This document shows, in pieces, positions 1-8,441 of a stretch of DNA of 64,000 nucleotides. Origin of the DNA: Bacteroidetes bacterium 2013_40CM_41_45 (lineage in GTDB: Bacteria > Bacteroidota > Bacteroidia > AKYH767-A > 2013-40CM-41-45); NCBI GenBank assembly GCA_002215675.1, contig NGFH01000011.1, positions 124,001 to 188,000 of the forward strand, in the 5' to 3' direction. The notes under the pieces are model-generated. The model saw only the letters and a program-made list of their open reading frames with translations, was not told the origin of the DNA and searched no databases. Position 1 is the stretch's first letter; each line of letters begins with the position of its first letter. The position numbers were made by a program, and so were the translations under genes.

Positions 1-445
1 GCGATGAATCAACTTCCAGCGCTCTGCCGGTCAACTTCTTTCCGACAATTGCAAGAGGAGGAAAATTTTCCCTTCCCAGGTATTTTATTTCTGCTCCAAG
101 TTTCCGGAGCGCATCAACCAATTCTCCTATAGGACGCTGCTTCATCCTTTCCGAGCCCGTGAGAATCCAGTCCCCCTCTTTTTGTACAAGGTATGCGGTG
201 AGAAAACGAAAGCAGGTTCCCGCATTTTCCGCATCAAGAATTTTTTCATTTGAAGAAAGAAGTTGCTGCAACAGCTTTGTGTCGTCCGCATCTGAAATAT
301 TCTTTAAAGGGAATTTCTTTCTGCTTAAAGCTTCCATTATCAGTAAGCGGTTGCTGATACTTTTTGAGGCAGGAAGATGAACAGTTGCCTTCAGCGGTTT
401 CCTGTTCCACGCAATAGAGCAAATATTTTTTTTATCCGTCTCCAT
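1..445 (-). CDS. aroA: 3-phosphoshikimate 1-carboxyvinyltransferase (EPSP synthase), partial
   Basis: The N-terminal 148 residues of EPSP synthase; the gene runs off the left edge of the window. The enzyme joins shikimate-3-phosphate and phosphoenolpyruvate, the sixth step of chorismate synthesis, in the cytoplasm. Reverse translation from the ATG at 443-445 gives the substrate-binding motif LPASKSISNR, then NAGTCFRFLTAYL and GSERMKQRPIGELVDAL, all characteristic of the family. The N-terminus is short before the first motif, as is common in Bacteroidota. It follows aroB on the same strand with a gap of about 30 bases, so the two and the upstream DAHP synthase gene probably form a shikimate operon. 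Only the 3' part is missing, because of the window edge; nothing suggests damage. Confidence 0.93.
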   Translation of the reverse strand, partial: METDKKNICSIAWNRKPLKATVHLPASKSISNRLLIMEALSRKKFPLKNISDADDTKLLQQLLSSNEKILDAENAGTCFRFLTAYLVQKEGDWILTGSERMKQRPIGELVDALRKLGAEIKYLGRENFPPLAIVGKKLTGRALEVDSS

Positions 446-474
446 CTGTTCTTTCCGCGTTATCCTTGTTCTAT

Positions 475-1554
475 TTATTTTAAAAGATAGCTGCGTGCAA
501 CCCCGATAGCCGAGCGGATATTTTCTTCCGTTACCTTTTCAGTAATTACAGGCTCACCGATTTTTTTAAGTAAGATGAAGCGTATGGGTTTTCCCGATTT
601 TTTCTTGTCGAACCGGATGTGTGAGATAATTTCATCATCCGCAAAATCTATCCTCAACCATGGAAACCACGCTTTGATAAACAAAGAAATTTCTTCAGAC
701 AATTCTTTCGGAAAATTCTCAAGCTCTGTGCAGAGATATAATGCGCAAATCATTCCTGCAGCCACCGCCTCGCCATGACGCAACGAGTCTTCATGGTGAA
801 TAAGCGAACAGGTTTCAATGGCATGGCCAATCGTATGTCCGAAATTAAAAATCGCCCGCCTGCCTTTTTCATACGGGTCATCGGCAACAATTCCTGCCTT
901 GAACAGAAGAGTCTCGCTGATAATCTCTTCCTTTATTTTTTTTGTACCCGGTTCAACTTGTTTTACCATGTTCCATAATCTATCACCACACAAAAGCGCT
1001 TGTTTAATAATCTCTGCAAATCCGGCATTGATTTCCCGTTGCGGAAGAGGATCAAGAAATTTTGGGTATGAAACTACTGCTTGCGGAAAGGAGAATGCTC
1101 CTACGCGATTCTTCATTCCATCCAGATCAATCCCTGTTTTTCCTCCGATAGATGCATCAGCCATAGAGAGAAGTGTGGTAGGAATATGTATGAAATCAAC
1201 TCCCCTCAGGTAAACAGAAGCTGAAAATCCACCCGTGTCACACAAGACGCCACCGCCAAGATTTAACAATAAAGAATTCCGCATGGCACCGTTTGTGTTC
1301 AGCTGTTTCCAGATGTCAATACATGAAACAAGATTTTTATTCTTCTCTCCGGATTTCATTGACAATACTATTGCGCTTTTCAGCTCAGGAATATTTTTCA
1401 ATAAAACCGGAAGGCAGTGAACAGAAGTATTTTCATCGGTCAGAATAAATTTCTGAACGCCGCGATACTTTTCTGAAAGAAATTTTTCAAGATGGCTTAG
1501 CGCATCATCGCCAAAAAAAATCTGGCGGTGAAGTTTATCGGGAAAAACAGGCAT
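475..1554 (-). CDS. aroB: 3-dehydroquinate synthase
   Basis: Converts DAHP to 3-dehydroquinate, the second step of the shikimate pathway, using NAD and a divalent metal. At 359 residues it has the normal length. The NAD-binding glycine run GGGVLCDTGGF lies at about 100-110, and the active-site segment IPTTLLSMADASIGGKTGID at about 124-143. The metal ligands expected for the family are visible as Glu181 in NAGFAEIIK, His240/His244 in NFGHTIGHAIE and His260 in LRHGEAVAAG. It sits between aroA and the DAHP synthase/chorismate mutase gene (22-base gap) on the same strand, which supports one chorismate operon. Start is the ATG at 1552-1554. Confidence 0.96.
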   Translation of the reverse strand: MPVFPDKLHRQIFFGDDALSHLEKFLSEKYRGVQKFILTDENTSVHCLPVLLKNIPELKSAIVLSMKSGEKNKNLVSCIDIWKQLNTNGAMRNSLLLNLGGGVLCDTGGFSASVYLRGVDFIHIPTTLLSMADASIGGKTGIDLDGMKNRVGAFSFPQAVVSYPKFLDPLPQREINAGFAEIIKQALLCGDRLWNMVKQVEPGTKKIKEEIISETLLFKAGIVADDPYEKGRRAIFNFGHTIGHAIETCSLIHHEDSLRHGEAVAAGMICALYLCTELENFPKELSEEISLFIKAWFPWLRIDFADDEIISHIRFDKKKSGKPIRFILLKKIGEPVITEKVTEENIRSAIGVARSYLLK

Positions 1555-1575
1555 GGAAAAAAATCAGAAATAAAC

Positions 1576-2682
1576 CTATACCTCGTTGCCGACATCGCTT
1601 TTATTCATCACCTGTGTCTGGTGGTAAATAGATTCGCTGTGAATTAATTCATACATCTTAGCCACAAATTCAGAAGTAAGTTCCTGCTCTACACCAAGCT
1701 TTGTCCGTGTGCGGAGAATTTCTTCCCAGCGTTTCACTTGCAGGATGGTCATGTTGTGTTCCTTTTTATACTGACCTATTTCACGCGCTACATTCATGCG
1801 TTGTGCCATCATGCTCAGGATTTCTGCGTCTATCCGGTCAATCTGGTGACGAAGTTTTTCGAGCAACGAATTAAATACAACATCATCCACGGTTATATTT
1901 CTCAATACAAGTCCCGCTAATAACTTTCCTACTTCCTCGGGAGTAAGTTGCTGCTCTTTGTCGCTCCAGGCCTGCGATGGATTCACATGCGATTCAATCA
2001 TCAGTCCGTCATAACTCAAATCAAGAGCAGTTTGACAAACGGAAGAAATCATTTCGCGCCTGCCGCAGATATGGCTCGGGTCGCAGAGCAACGGAAGCTC
2101 ACGAACCCTTCTGCGAAGCTCAATAGGTATTTCCCAGTTGGGCGGATTACGGTATATAGTTTTTTCGAATGTTGAAAATCCACGGTGGACGGCAGCGATG
2201 CGTTTTATACCAGCTCTTTCAATTCTTTCTATTGCTCCGAGCCATAATTCCAATTCAGGGTTAATCGGATTTTTAATAAGCACAGGAATATTTGTTCCGG
2301 TAAGCGCATCGGCAATTTCCTGGACAAGAAAAGGGTTCACCGTTGTGCGTGCCCCAAGCCAAAGCACATCAATCTTTGAGGCAAGAGCATCTTCAACATG
2401 TTTAGGAGATGCTACTTCAACACAAGTATAAAGCTCTGCTGCAGTTCCAGCCTCTTTCAGCCACTGTAGCCCTTCGCGCCCAATTCCCTGGAACGTATCC
2501 GGCCGGGTGCGTGGTTTCCATATTCCACCGCGAAGCATTTGTGCACCATGCTGTTTCAGTTGAATGGCAGTTTGTTTCACCTGCTCGGGTGTTTCGACAC
2601 TGCAAGGGCCGGCAATAATCAGCGGGTGCGAAAAATTAAATCCCCATTCAGAAAGGGGCAAAAAAGTAGAATTAGAATTCAT
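1576..2682 (-). CDS. Bifunctional DAHP synthase / chorismate mutase (type II fusion)
   Basis: A fusion that catalyses the first shikimate step (PEP plus erythrose-4-phosphate to DAHP) and chorismate to prephenate. Residues about 15-265 carry the class I DAHP synthase barrel, with GPCSVET, MLRGGIWKPRTRPDTFQG, VLIKNPINPELELW, AAVHRGFS and CDPSHICGRREM. Residues about 275-360 form an all-helical AroQ-type chorismate mutase (LRHQIDRIDAEILSMMAQRM, then a helix with VKRWEEIL). This arrangement is standard in Bacteroidota. I prefer the ATG at 2680-2682 (368 residues) to a TTG three codons upstream. The fusion probably gives feedback control by prephenate or aromatic amino acids, but that is family knowledge and not visible here. 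Confidence 0.94.
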   Translation of the reverse strand: MNSNSTFLPLSEWGFNFSHPLIIAGPCSVETPEQVKQTAIQLKQHGAQMLRGGIWKPRTRPDTFQGIGREGLQWLKEAGTAAELYTCVEVASPKHVEDALASKIDVLWLGARTTVNPFLVQEIADALTGTNIPVLIKNPINPELELWLGAIERIERAGIKRIAAVHRGFSTFEKTIYRNPPNWEIPIELRRRVRELPLLCDPSHICGRREMISSVCQTALDLSYDGLMIESHVNPSQAWSDKEQQLTPEEVGKLLAGLVLRNITVDDVVFNSLLEKLRHQIDRIDAEILSMMAQRMNVAREIGQYKKEHNMTILQVKRWEEILRTRTKLGVEQELTSEFVAKMYELIHSESIYHQTQVMNKSDVGNEV

Positions 2683-2688
2683 ATTTGA

Positions 2689-2696
2689 CAAAGATA
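2689..2696 (-). promoter_or_regulatory. Possible Bacteroidota -7 element before the DAHP synthase gene
   Basis: Read on the minus strand this is TATCTTTG, an exact fit to the TAnnTTTG -7 element of Bacteroidota primary sigma promoters. It lies only 6 bases before the chosen ATG, so transcripts would be nearly leaderless. No TTTG is seen at the expected -33 spacing. Weak, but the exact octamer recurs before other genes in the window. Confidence 0.35.
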
Positions 2697-2746
2697 ACTG
2701 TCAAATTCAACATATTATATGATAATCAATAACAGATAACTATTTC

Positions 2747-2754
2747 TATTTTTG
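2747..2754 (+). promoter_or_regulatory. Possible -7 element before proline dehydrogenase
   Basis: TATTTTTG matches TAnnTTTG and ends 17 bases before the GTG start of the proline dehydrogenase gene. No good -33 TTTG is present upstream. The divergent DAHP synthase promoter would lie in the same roughly 80-base AT-rich gap. Confidence 0.4.
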
Positions 2755-2771
2755 GCGCACTTTTAAGTTGA

Positions 2772-3947
2772 GTGTCAAGGATTTCATTCGATAATACAGA
2801 GGTCGCTTTTGCAGACAAAACTACGCCCGAGCTCCGCAGGGCGCTGTGGCTCTTTCGTTTTATTGGCAATACTTCACTCATCAAATTCTCCGCCCCATTT
2901 GTTACAACTGCTTTCAAAACCGGCCTGCCGGTGAAGCGGCTTATTCGCAACACGGTCTTTCGTCATTTTTGCGGAGGAGAAAATATTTCGGATTCTGAAC
3001 CGGCCATAGCCAAACTCTGGAAATCACACATAGGGACCATTCTGGATTATTCGGTTGAAGCTCAGCAAATGGAAAGCGATTTTGACGCCACATGCAATGA
3101 AATTCTTTCCACTATTAAAAAGGCATCAAACAACGATGCCATTCCGTTTTCTGTTTTCAAAATGACCGGTATTGCAAGAATTGCATTACTTGAAAAAATA
3201 AATGCATCAGAAAAATTATCGCAGGCGGAAGAGAATGAATGGATAAGAATAAAAGAACGGGTTGAAAAAATATGTTCACTGGCGTATGAAAAAAATGTTC
3301 GTGTTTTTTTTGATGCCGAAGAATCGTGGATCCAGAACGGGACGGATGCGCTTGCACATGAAATGATGCAGCGCTACAACAAGGAAAAAGCCATTGTTTT
3401 CAATACCGCACAGCTCTATCGGACTGACCGGTTAAGTTATCTAACCACGATGATTGAAGATGCGCGTGCGAAGGGATATGTAAGCGCCTTTAAGCTTGTA
3501 AGGGGAGCGTATCATGAGCAAGAGGCAGAACGCGCAATTCAAAATGGGTATGAGATCCCGGTCTTTGGAAAAAAATATGAAACTGATAATGCCTTTAATA
3601 AAGCATTAGAGATTTGTATGGATAACATAGATGCTGTTGCGCTTTGCTCGGGAACACATAATGAAAAAAGCTGCGAGCTTTTGGTAGAATTAATGGAGAA
3701 AAAAAATATTCCCATGAATGATAAACGCGTCTGGTTTGCACAGCTTTATGGAATGAGCGACCATATCAGCTACAATCTTTCCAAAGCAGGATATAATGTC
3801 GCCAAGTACGTGCCGTATGGGAAGGTGGAGGCAGTTCTCCCGTACCTTATCCGCAGGGCGCAGGAAAATAAGTCCGTTGCCGGGCAAAGCAGCAGGGAAC
3901 TTTCACTTATAATGATGGAATTAAAGAGAAGAAGGAATAAATCTTAA
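2772..3947 (+). CDS. Proline dehydrogenase family protein
   Basis: FAD-dependent oxidation of L-proline to pyrroline-5-carboxylate, feeding electrons to quinones at the membrane. The 391-residue sequence carries the barrel motifs of the family: LDYSVEA near residue 91, FFDAEES, KLVRGAYHEQE, GTHNEKS, and the C-terminal substrate helix KYVPYGKVEAVLPYLIRR followed by AQEN. The start is a GTG at 2772-2774. No ATG occurs near the conserved N-terminus (ISFDNTEVAFADKT), which is normally the start of Bacteroidota homologues. It stands alone between two leftward clusters; its 3' end overlaps the stop of convergent tsaB by 4 bases. The pyrroline-5-carboxylate dehydrogenase partner is not nearby. Confidence 0.92.
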   Translation: MSRISFDNTEVAFADKTTPELRRALWLFRFIGNTSLIKFSAPFVTTAFKTGLPVKRLIRNTVFRHFCGGENISDSEPAIAKLWKSHIGTILDYSVEAQQMESDFDATCNEILSTIKKASNNDAIPFSVFKMTGIARIALLEKINASEKLSQAEENEWIRIKERVEKICSLAYEKNVRVFFDAEESWIQNGTDALAHEMMQRYNKEKAIVFNTAQLYRTDRLSYLTTMIEDARAKGYVSAFKLVRGAYHEQEAERAIQNGYEIPVFGKKYETDNAFNKALEICMDNIDAVALCSGTHNEKSCELLVELMEKKNIPMNDKRVWFAQLYGMSDHISYNLSKAGYNVAKYVPYGKVEAVLPYLIRRAQENKSVAGQSSRELSLIMMELKRRRNKS

Positions 3948-4675
3948 TTCTCTTTCGCTTTTCCCGCCACAAAATCTTTCAGGTAAAACGGCTCAAAGTA
4001 GGCCGTATCTTCAAATTTCTTTTCAGCAAATAATTTTTCTGAAAGAGAAATCATAGATGTTGCTGAAGTATAAACATCATCTACAAAAATTGCGTTGGAA
4101 TGCTTGATAACGGGCTTACATTTCATGGCGCCATTGCCAAAAAAATAAACCGGGTTCGACTTCAGAATTTTTTCAAAAGAATTTTCCTCAATGATGATGG
4201 CAGCGGTTGACTCAACTTCGTTTAGTTCTGAATCATAAACAGCACAATACACTTCCATCCGTCTTGCATCGAGCATAGGGCATAACAGGTTTGAGGTTTG
4301 AGGTTTGAGGTCGAGACGATGCATGTCTCGATGCTGACCGAAAGCGTCAGCATTTAAGGTTAAGAAATTATTTGCGAGAGAAAGTAATGTGTTTACAGCA
4401 AGCAAAGGTTTCTCCAGTGCAAAACACAATCCTTTTGCTGTTGAAACGCCAATGCGCAAACCGGTATATGAGCCGGGGCCTTTGCTTACTGCAACAGCAT
4501 CCAAATCATTCAGCGAAACTCCGGCTTCTTTGATAACCTCATCAATAAAGACTGTGATGTTTTCAGAATGAGTGTAACCGCTTGCAGATTCTTTTACGGA
4601 AAGCAGTTCTCCGTTTTGAGATAATGCCACAGAACAAACTTCTGTAGCTGTTTCAAGATTCAGAATAAGTGCCAA
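3944..4675 (-). CDS. tsaB: tRNA threonylcarbamoyladenosine biosynthesis protein TsaB, with an in-frame repeat insertion
   Basis: Partner of TsaD in making the t6A37 modification of ANN-decoding tRNAs. The N-terminal actin-like fold is clear: LILNLETATEVCSVAL, then AVSKGPGSYTGLRIGVSTAKG near residues 64-84, and CPMLDARRMEVYCAVYD after the insertion. TsaB normally passes directly from the SLANNF region to the CPMLDARRMEVY region. Here about 22 residues (roughly 108-129) intervene, encoded by a composite repeat of two hairpins plus three heptamers (4288-4353), and the frame is kept. Start is a TTG at 4673-4675 giving MALILNLETAT, the usual N-terminus. It follows the anti-sigma gene with a 14-base gap, so it may be cotranscribed with the sigma/anti-sigma pair. 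Confidence 0.93.
   Translation of the reverse strand: MALILNLETATEVCSVALSQNGELLSVKESASGYTHSENITVFIDEVIKEAGVSLNDLDAVAVSKGPGSYTGLRIGVSTAKGLCFALEKPLLAVNTLLSLANNFLTLNADAFGQHRDMHRLDLKPQTSNLLCPMLDARRMEVYCAVYDSELNEVESTAAIIIEENSFEKILKSNPVYFFGNGAMKCKPVIKHSNAIFVDDVYTSATSMISLSEKLFAEKKFEDTAYFEPFYLKDFVAGKAKEN
4288..4353. repeat. Composite repeat inside tsaB: three heptamers and two hairpins
   Basis: On the plus strand GGTTTGA is repeated three times without a gap (4288-4308). It is followed by the inverted repeat CGAGAC/GTCTCG (4312-4317 with 4325-4330) and then ATGCTGAC/GTCAGCAT (4331-4338 with 4346-4353). The whole block is translated as part of TsaB without stop or frameshift. It looks like an inserted mobile palindromic element, comparable in principle to the in-gene palindromic elements known from Rickettsia, but no sequence relation to those is claimed. 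Confidence 0.8.
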
Positions 4676-4689
4676 GAGGGGAAACTAAA

Positions 4690-5496
4690 TTAAATCTGAC
4701 CCATTACATACATGGCTGTGAGCGTTGGTACAGGGCTTCCGCCTTTTTTCTCAAGCGTTACTGCAAATGCCTGTGCCGTTTGGGTTGCTCCCATCTTTTT
4801 GTAGAGTGATGAATCAGCAGAAATATCAAACACGCCCATGTCGACAGGTTTTCCATCCACTATAGCCCATAGCTGGTACTGTTTGTCGGCAGGCGGCTGC
4901 GGAAGATTTGAAACAGAAAGATATACCTCATGATTTTGAGTGTTCCATAAAACGGAAGCCAGCATACCGGGATGTGCCTCCGTTCCTTTCATCATCACTT
5001 TCTTATTATCAGGATTGTTGAGCATCGCCATTTGGCGGTTCATTACTTCGAGCGCGGCTTCCGATTGAGATTTTTCCTTCTGCAATTGTTCAACCTGTTG
5101 GTTTGTAGAAATAAGCTGTGAATTTTTATCGGACAATTGATAGAACAAAACTGAAGACACAATCAACAGTGTTACACTGGCTGCGGCAAGCCAGTAATTG
5201 AACTGACGGTTTGGCGCTTGTGTCCGTTCCATCGTGAAAACTTTTGCCTCTCGCTTTGTTTCACTTTTCTCCAGCGAATCTATTTGAGCAAAAATTTTGT
5301 CGCGCACGCGGGCAGGCGGCTCAACGGCACTTGCCTGTGCATACTGCTCCAGCGATACGCTCAGCGCATCCAGCTCTTTCCGTATTTCAGGATAGATGGA
5401 AGAAATACATTCCACTTCTCTGCGTTCCTGTTCCGAAGCAGTTCCGAGGATGTAGCTCTCAAGAATTCCTGACGATATATATTCTTTTGTATCCAC
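4690..5496 (-). CDS. Anti-sigma factor, RskA-like
   Basis: A 268-residue single-pass membrane protein expected to hold the neighbouring ECF sigma factor inactive. Residues 1-75 form a short helical zinc-free anti-sigma N-terminus (LESYILGTASEQERREVECI). One transmembrane segment spans about 101-119 (YWLAAASVTLLIVSSVLFY). A coiled-coil stretch covers about 122-160. The periplasmic domain has the RskA C-terminal signature YQLWAIVDGKPVDMGVF. The gene starts with GTG at 5494-5496 and lies 11 bases after the sigma gene, the usual order for a sigma/anti-sigma pair. How the signal is sensed or the factor cleaved cannot be told from sequence. Confidence 0.9.
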   Translation of the reverse strand: MDTKEYISSGILESYILGTASEQERREVECISSIYPEIRKELDALSVSLEQYAQASAVEPPARVRDKIFAQIDSLEKSETKREAKVFTMERTQAPNRQFNYWLAAASVTLLIVSSVLFYQLSDKNSQLISTNQQVEQLQKEKSQSEAALEVMNRQMAMLNNPDNKKVMMKGTEAHPGMLASVLWNTQNHEVYLSVSNLPQPPADKQYQLWAIVDGKPVDMGVFDISADSSLYKKMGATQTAQAFAVTLEKKGGSPVPTLTAMYVMGQI

Positions 5497-5507
5497 TTAA
5501 TTAGTTC

Positions 5508-6044
5508 CTAAAATATTTTTCTCAATTCAATAATTGCATTTCGCATCCGTGTCTTCACTGTTCCCAGAGGGATTTTAAGCTCTTCCGAAATTTCTTCCTG
5601 CGTGTATCCGCCATAATATGCCATATCAATAATGATTCGATGTTCCGGTTTCAGTTGCTGCACACTTTGTTTCACTCCTATATGGTCTACCTTCATTGTT
5701 GCGCTGCTTTGCTTATCAACCTGATATACGCTGTCGTCAATACTCTGGATTTGATATTTCTCATGCTTCGCGCGCAATTTATCAATAGCAGTATTGCGTG
5801 TAATATTCAAAAGCCATGTAAATAATCTGCCTTTGGTTTTATCGTAGGAAGAAATATTCTTCCAGATTTTAACGAAGCTCTCCTGCAAAACATCTTCCGC
5901 CACTTCTGCTGAACCGACAATTTTCAGCACAATGCCATAAAGCGTTGATGAATAATTGTCATACAAAATCCGGAATGCATCCTTGTCCCTACTCATTAAC
6001 AAGGTTACCAGCTCGTCTTCGGGGATATTTGTTTTACGGGACAC
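5508..6044 (-). CDS. ECF-type RNA polymerase sigma factor
   Basis: A 178-residue sigma-70 family protein with only regions 2 and 4. Region 2 (about 22-95) contains DNYSSTLYGIVLKIVG, the core-binding VAEDVLQESFVKIWKNI and WLLNITRNTAIDKLRAK. Region 4 (about 122-175) has the helix-turn-helix GGYTQEEISEELKIPLGTVK followed by TRMRNAIIELRK. This organisation resembles the SigK class that pairs with RskA-like anti-sigma factors. GTG at 6042-6044 is the start. It is divergent from the DUF4331 gene; two copies of one bipartite motif before the DUF4331 and TPR genes are its likely targets. I found no copy of that motif before the sigma gene itself. Confidence 0.94.
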   Translation of the reverse strand: MSRKTNIPEDELVTLLMSRDKDAFRILYDNYSSTLYGIVLKIVGSAEVAEDVLQESFVKIWKNISSYDKTKGRLFTWLLNITRNTAIDKLRAKHEKYQIQSIDDSVYQVDKQSSATMKVDHIGVKQSVQQLKPEHRIIIDMAYYGGYTQEEISEELKIPLGTVKTRMRNAIIELRKIF

Positions 6045-6219
6045 GGATTATTAGGAATAGTGCAAAGGAAAAAAAATATACGGACTTATTTCAGTTTAAG
6101 ATTGCCAGGGCACAATTGGGAAGAAAAGGTTGTGAAGACACGAGCCTATGGACAAGGAGATAGTTAGAATTATCGGCAATTGTCTTCAAAAAATTCTTAA
6201 ATATTTTTTGATGTAAAAA

Positions 6220-6244
6220 TCCGAACTGCATGGCGCTCCGTATG
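6220..6244 (+). promoter_or_regulatory. Putative ECF promoter of the DUF4331 gene
   Basis: TCCGAA (6220-6225) and CGTATG (6239-6244) separated by exactly 13 bases, 45 bases before the ATG. The same two hexamers with the same 13-base spacing lie before the TPR gene at 8442-8466, while the intervening bases differ. The CGT-containing -10 is typical of ECF promoters. Inferred to be read by the divergently encoded sigma factor. Confidence 0.7.
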
Positions 6245-6289
6245 TCTGTCTGTTCAACCTTAATCACTAACTGTTAAAAAACAAAAATT

Positions 6290-8377
6290 ATGAAAACAAC
6301 TACAAAAAAAATCCTGAAGTACTTTGCCATTTCAGGTGTTGCACTTACCGCGCTGATTGCCGGTGTGCAATATTATTCCCTGGATGCGTCCAGCCACCGC
6401 GAGGCACCATTGATTGCCAACGACCCGCTCGCTGACAACACCGACTTGTATGCATTCCGCAGTCCGGATGACCCGAACACGGTTACGCTGATTGCGAATT
6501 ACGTTCCCGGAGAACTTCCGCAGGGCGGGCCGAATTATTATTCTTTCGGTGAGGGAGTGCGTTACGAAATTCATATCAAGAATAACGCAGCCACGCAGGG
6601 AGATAATATTATTTACCGTTTCGAGTTCGAGCAAACTAACCAGGACCCGACAACGTTTTTCAACATCCGTCTCGGTCAGCAGAACCTGAAGACGACATAC
6701 AAATGTACGCGCAGCATCAATGGCGGACAGACGTTCCAGACGATTGTGAACAACGGCATCGTTCCCCCGAACAATATCGGGCCGCGTTCCATTACAACCC
6801 CTGTAGGGTTGAATGCTCCATCGTACGATGCGCTACGTGCAAGTGCCATTACAACGGCAAGCACGGGCGAGCAGATTTTCTGCGGACCTAGTGACGACCC
6901 TTTCTTTGTTGACCTGGGCGGTGTGTTCGATTTAGGACAAACACGGGGCAGCAGCGGAGATGCACGTGACGGGCTTGCGTGTAAAAATGTTCATTCCATC
7001 TGCATAAAAGTTCCGATCAGTACTTTGCAGAAAGACCACAAAACGCCGGCGCAGGCAGTCAACATTCTTGACCCTGATTTTGTAATCGGTGTATATGCAA
7101 CAGCCGGCCGTCAAAAACTGACGGTACTCTCTGAGAACGGAAGCAAGCCAAATTTCAATGGCAAGTGGATTCAGATTTCGCGCCTCGGCATGCCGCTCAC
7201 CAATGAAGTGATAATGCCTATAGGTAAAAAAGATTATTGGAATTATCTGAAGCCTTACAATGAAGACACCGCGCTGGAAAAATATTTTACCAATCCTGAG
7301 CTTGCTTTGTACATGGACGACAGCCAGTTTGGCGGTGCAATTCCCGCGCTCTCTGCATTGCGCATACAATCAAACTCTCTACAGGCATTTGATTTCAGAA
7401 ATTATCACAACGGTCTTGCAGGACTTCTTGGAAATCCTGCCACTGCAGGTACTGCATTTGACCAGGCATTGTTCGGCAATTATTTGCTCCGTCCCGGTCA
7501 ACCTCGTTCTGTGGATTTGCTTCCGATTTTCCTGACTGGCGTTCCGAATCTTCCTCCATACCAGCTTGCAACGGGCAAAGGCGGAAACCCGCTGGCAGCA
7601 GGGAAACCGTTTATCAATAATTTTCTTCCCACGTTCGGAGATATGCTTCGCCTTAACATGGCTGTGCCTCCGACCCAGCGTACTGACCCGAATTTTTCTT
7701 CACTCGGTTTAGTGCAGGCAGCAGTTCTCGGGCTAACAGATCCAAACTATAACACTTCAACAGCATTACAATTCATTCCTAACATGGATGGTTTCCCGAA
7801 TGGGAGACGCCTTGAAGATGATGTCACACGCATCGAGCTGCAGGCAGTAAGCGGAATTGTTCTTGCTGCAGTTGGATTGTGGTATGATGATTACACAGCA
7901 GGAGACCCGAACCCTGTAACAACGGATTTAGTGAATGTTCTCTCATATACGACAGGCGTAGAGGCAAATGATTTGCCGTTTACGACATCGTTCCCATATC
8001 TGGCATCGCCTCCCAGCGGTTTCGGAGATTGCGGAGGAACACCCTCATCAGGCGGCAACTTTGCGCCTCCGCAAGGCGGGCAGAGCTCTACCCTGGGTAT
8101 TGCTGCGCCTTCGGTTATGATGATGCAGAATTATCCGAATCCTGCTTCAGGAACTACGGTATTTAAGCTCAGGGTAAAGGATGATGCTGTTCTCACTTTG
8201 AGAATAATTGATGTGAACGGCAAAGAAATTTCCAAACCAATGAATAATAAATTTGTTGGCAACGGCACACATGATATTAGCTGCAATGTAAAGGACTTTG
8301 CAGACGGAGTATATTTTGCAATTCTCGAAATGGGAGGAGAAAGAGTTCAGTATATCAGGTTTGTGGTGGAGAAATAA
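6290..8377 (+). CDS. DUF4331 protein with T9SS type A sorting tail
   Basis: A 695-residue exported protein. It starts with a basic, hydrophobic N-terminal segment (residues 1-30) followed by SSHREAPLIANDP and DNTDLYAFRSPDDPNTVTL, the opening of the DUF4331 family. The function of the domain is unknown. The last ~85 residues, beginning near MMMQNYPNPASGTTVF and including DVNGKEI and FADGVYFAILE, form a T9SS type A C-terminal sorting domain, so the protein is probably carried across the outer membrane and anchored on the surface or released. It is divergent from a sigma/anti-sigma pair, preceded by a putative ECF promoter and followed by a strong terminator. Codon use appears ordinary. No catalytic motif was recognised. 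Confidence 0.92.
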   Translation: MKTTTKKILKYFAISGVALTALIAGVQYYSLDASSHREAPLIANDPLADNTDLYAFRSPDDPNTVTLIANYVPGELPQGGPNYYSFGEGVRYEIHIKNNAATQGDNIIYRFEFEQTNQDPTTFFNIRLGQQNLKTTYKCTRSINGGQTFQTIVNNGIVPPNNIGPRSITTPVGLNAPSYDALRASAITTASTGEQIFCGPSDDPFFVDLGGVFDLGQTRGSSGDARDGLACKNVHSICIKVPISTLQKDHKTPAQAVNILDPDFVIGVYATAGRQKLTVLSENGSKPNFNGKWIQISRLGMPLTNEVIMPIGKKDYWNYLKPYNEDTALEKYFTNPELALYMDDSQFGGAIPALSALRIQSNSLQAFDFRNYHNGLAGLLGNPATAGTAFDQALFGNYLLRPGQPRSVDLLPIFLTGVPNLPPYQLATGKGGNPLAAGKPFINNFLPTFGDMLRLNMAVPPTQRTDPNFSSLGLVQAAVLGLTDPNYNTSTALQFIPNMDGFPNGRRLEDDVTRIELQAVSGIVLAAVGLWYDDYTAGDPNPVTTDLVNVLSYTTGVEANDLPFTTSFPYLASPPSGFGDCGGTPSSGGNFAPPQGGQSSTLGIAAPSVMMMQNYPNPASGTTVFKLRVKDDAVLTLRIIDVNGKEISKPMNNKFVGNGTHDISCNVKDFADGVYFAILEMGGERVQYIRFVVEK

Positions 8378-8402
8378 GCATGTAAAATTTTTTATCGAAA
8401 AG

Positions 8403-8430
8403 AAACCCGTCAGTCGTGGCGGGTTTTTTC
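8403..8430 (+). terminator. Rho-independent terminator after the DUF4331 gene
   Basis: Perfect stem AAACCCG/CGGGTTT (8403-8409 with 8420-8426), 10-base loop, followed by a T-rich run to about 8436. It separates the DUF4331 transcript from the TPR-HupE transcript, which has its own promoter motif directly downstream. Confidence 0.85.
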
Positions 8431-8441
8431 TTTTTTAAAAA

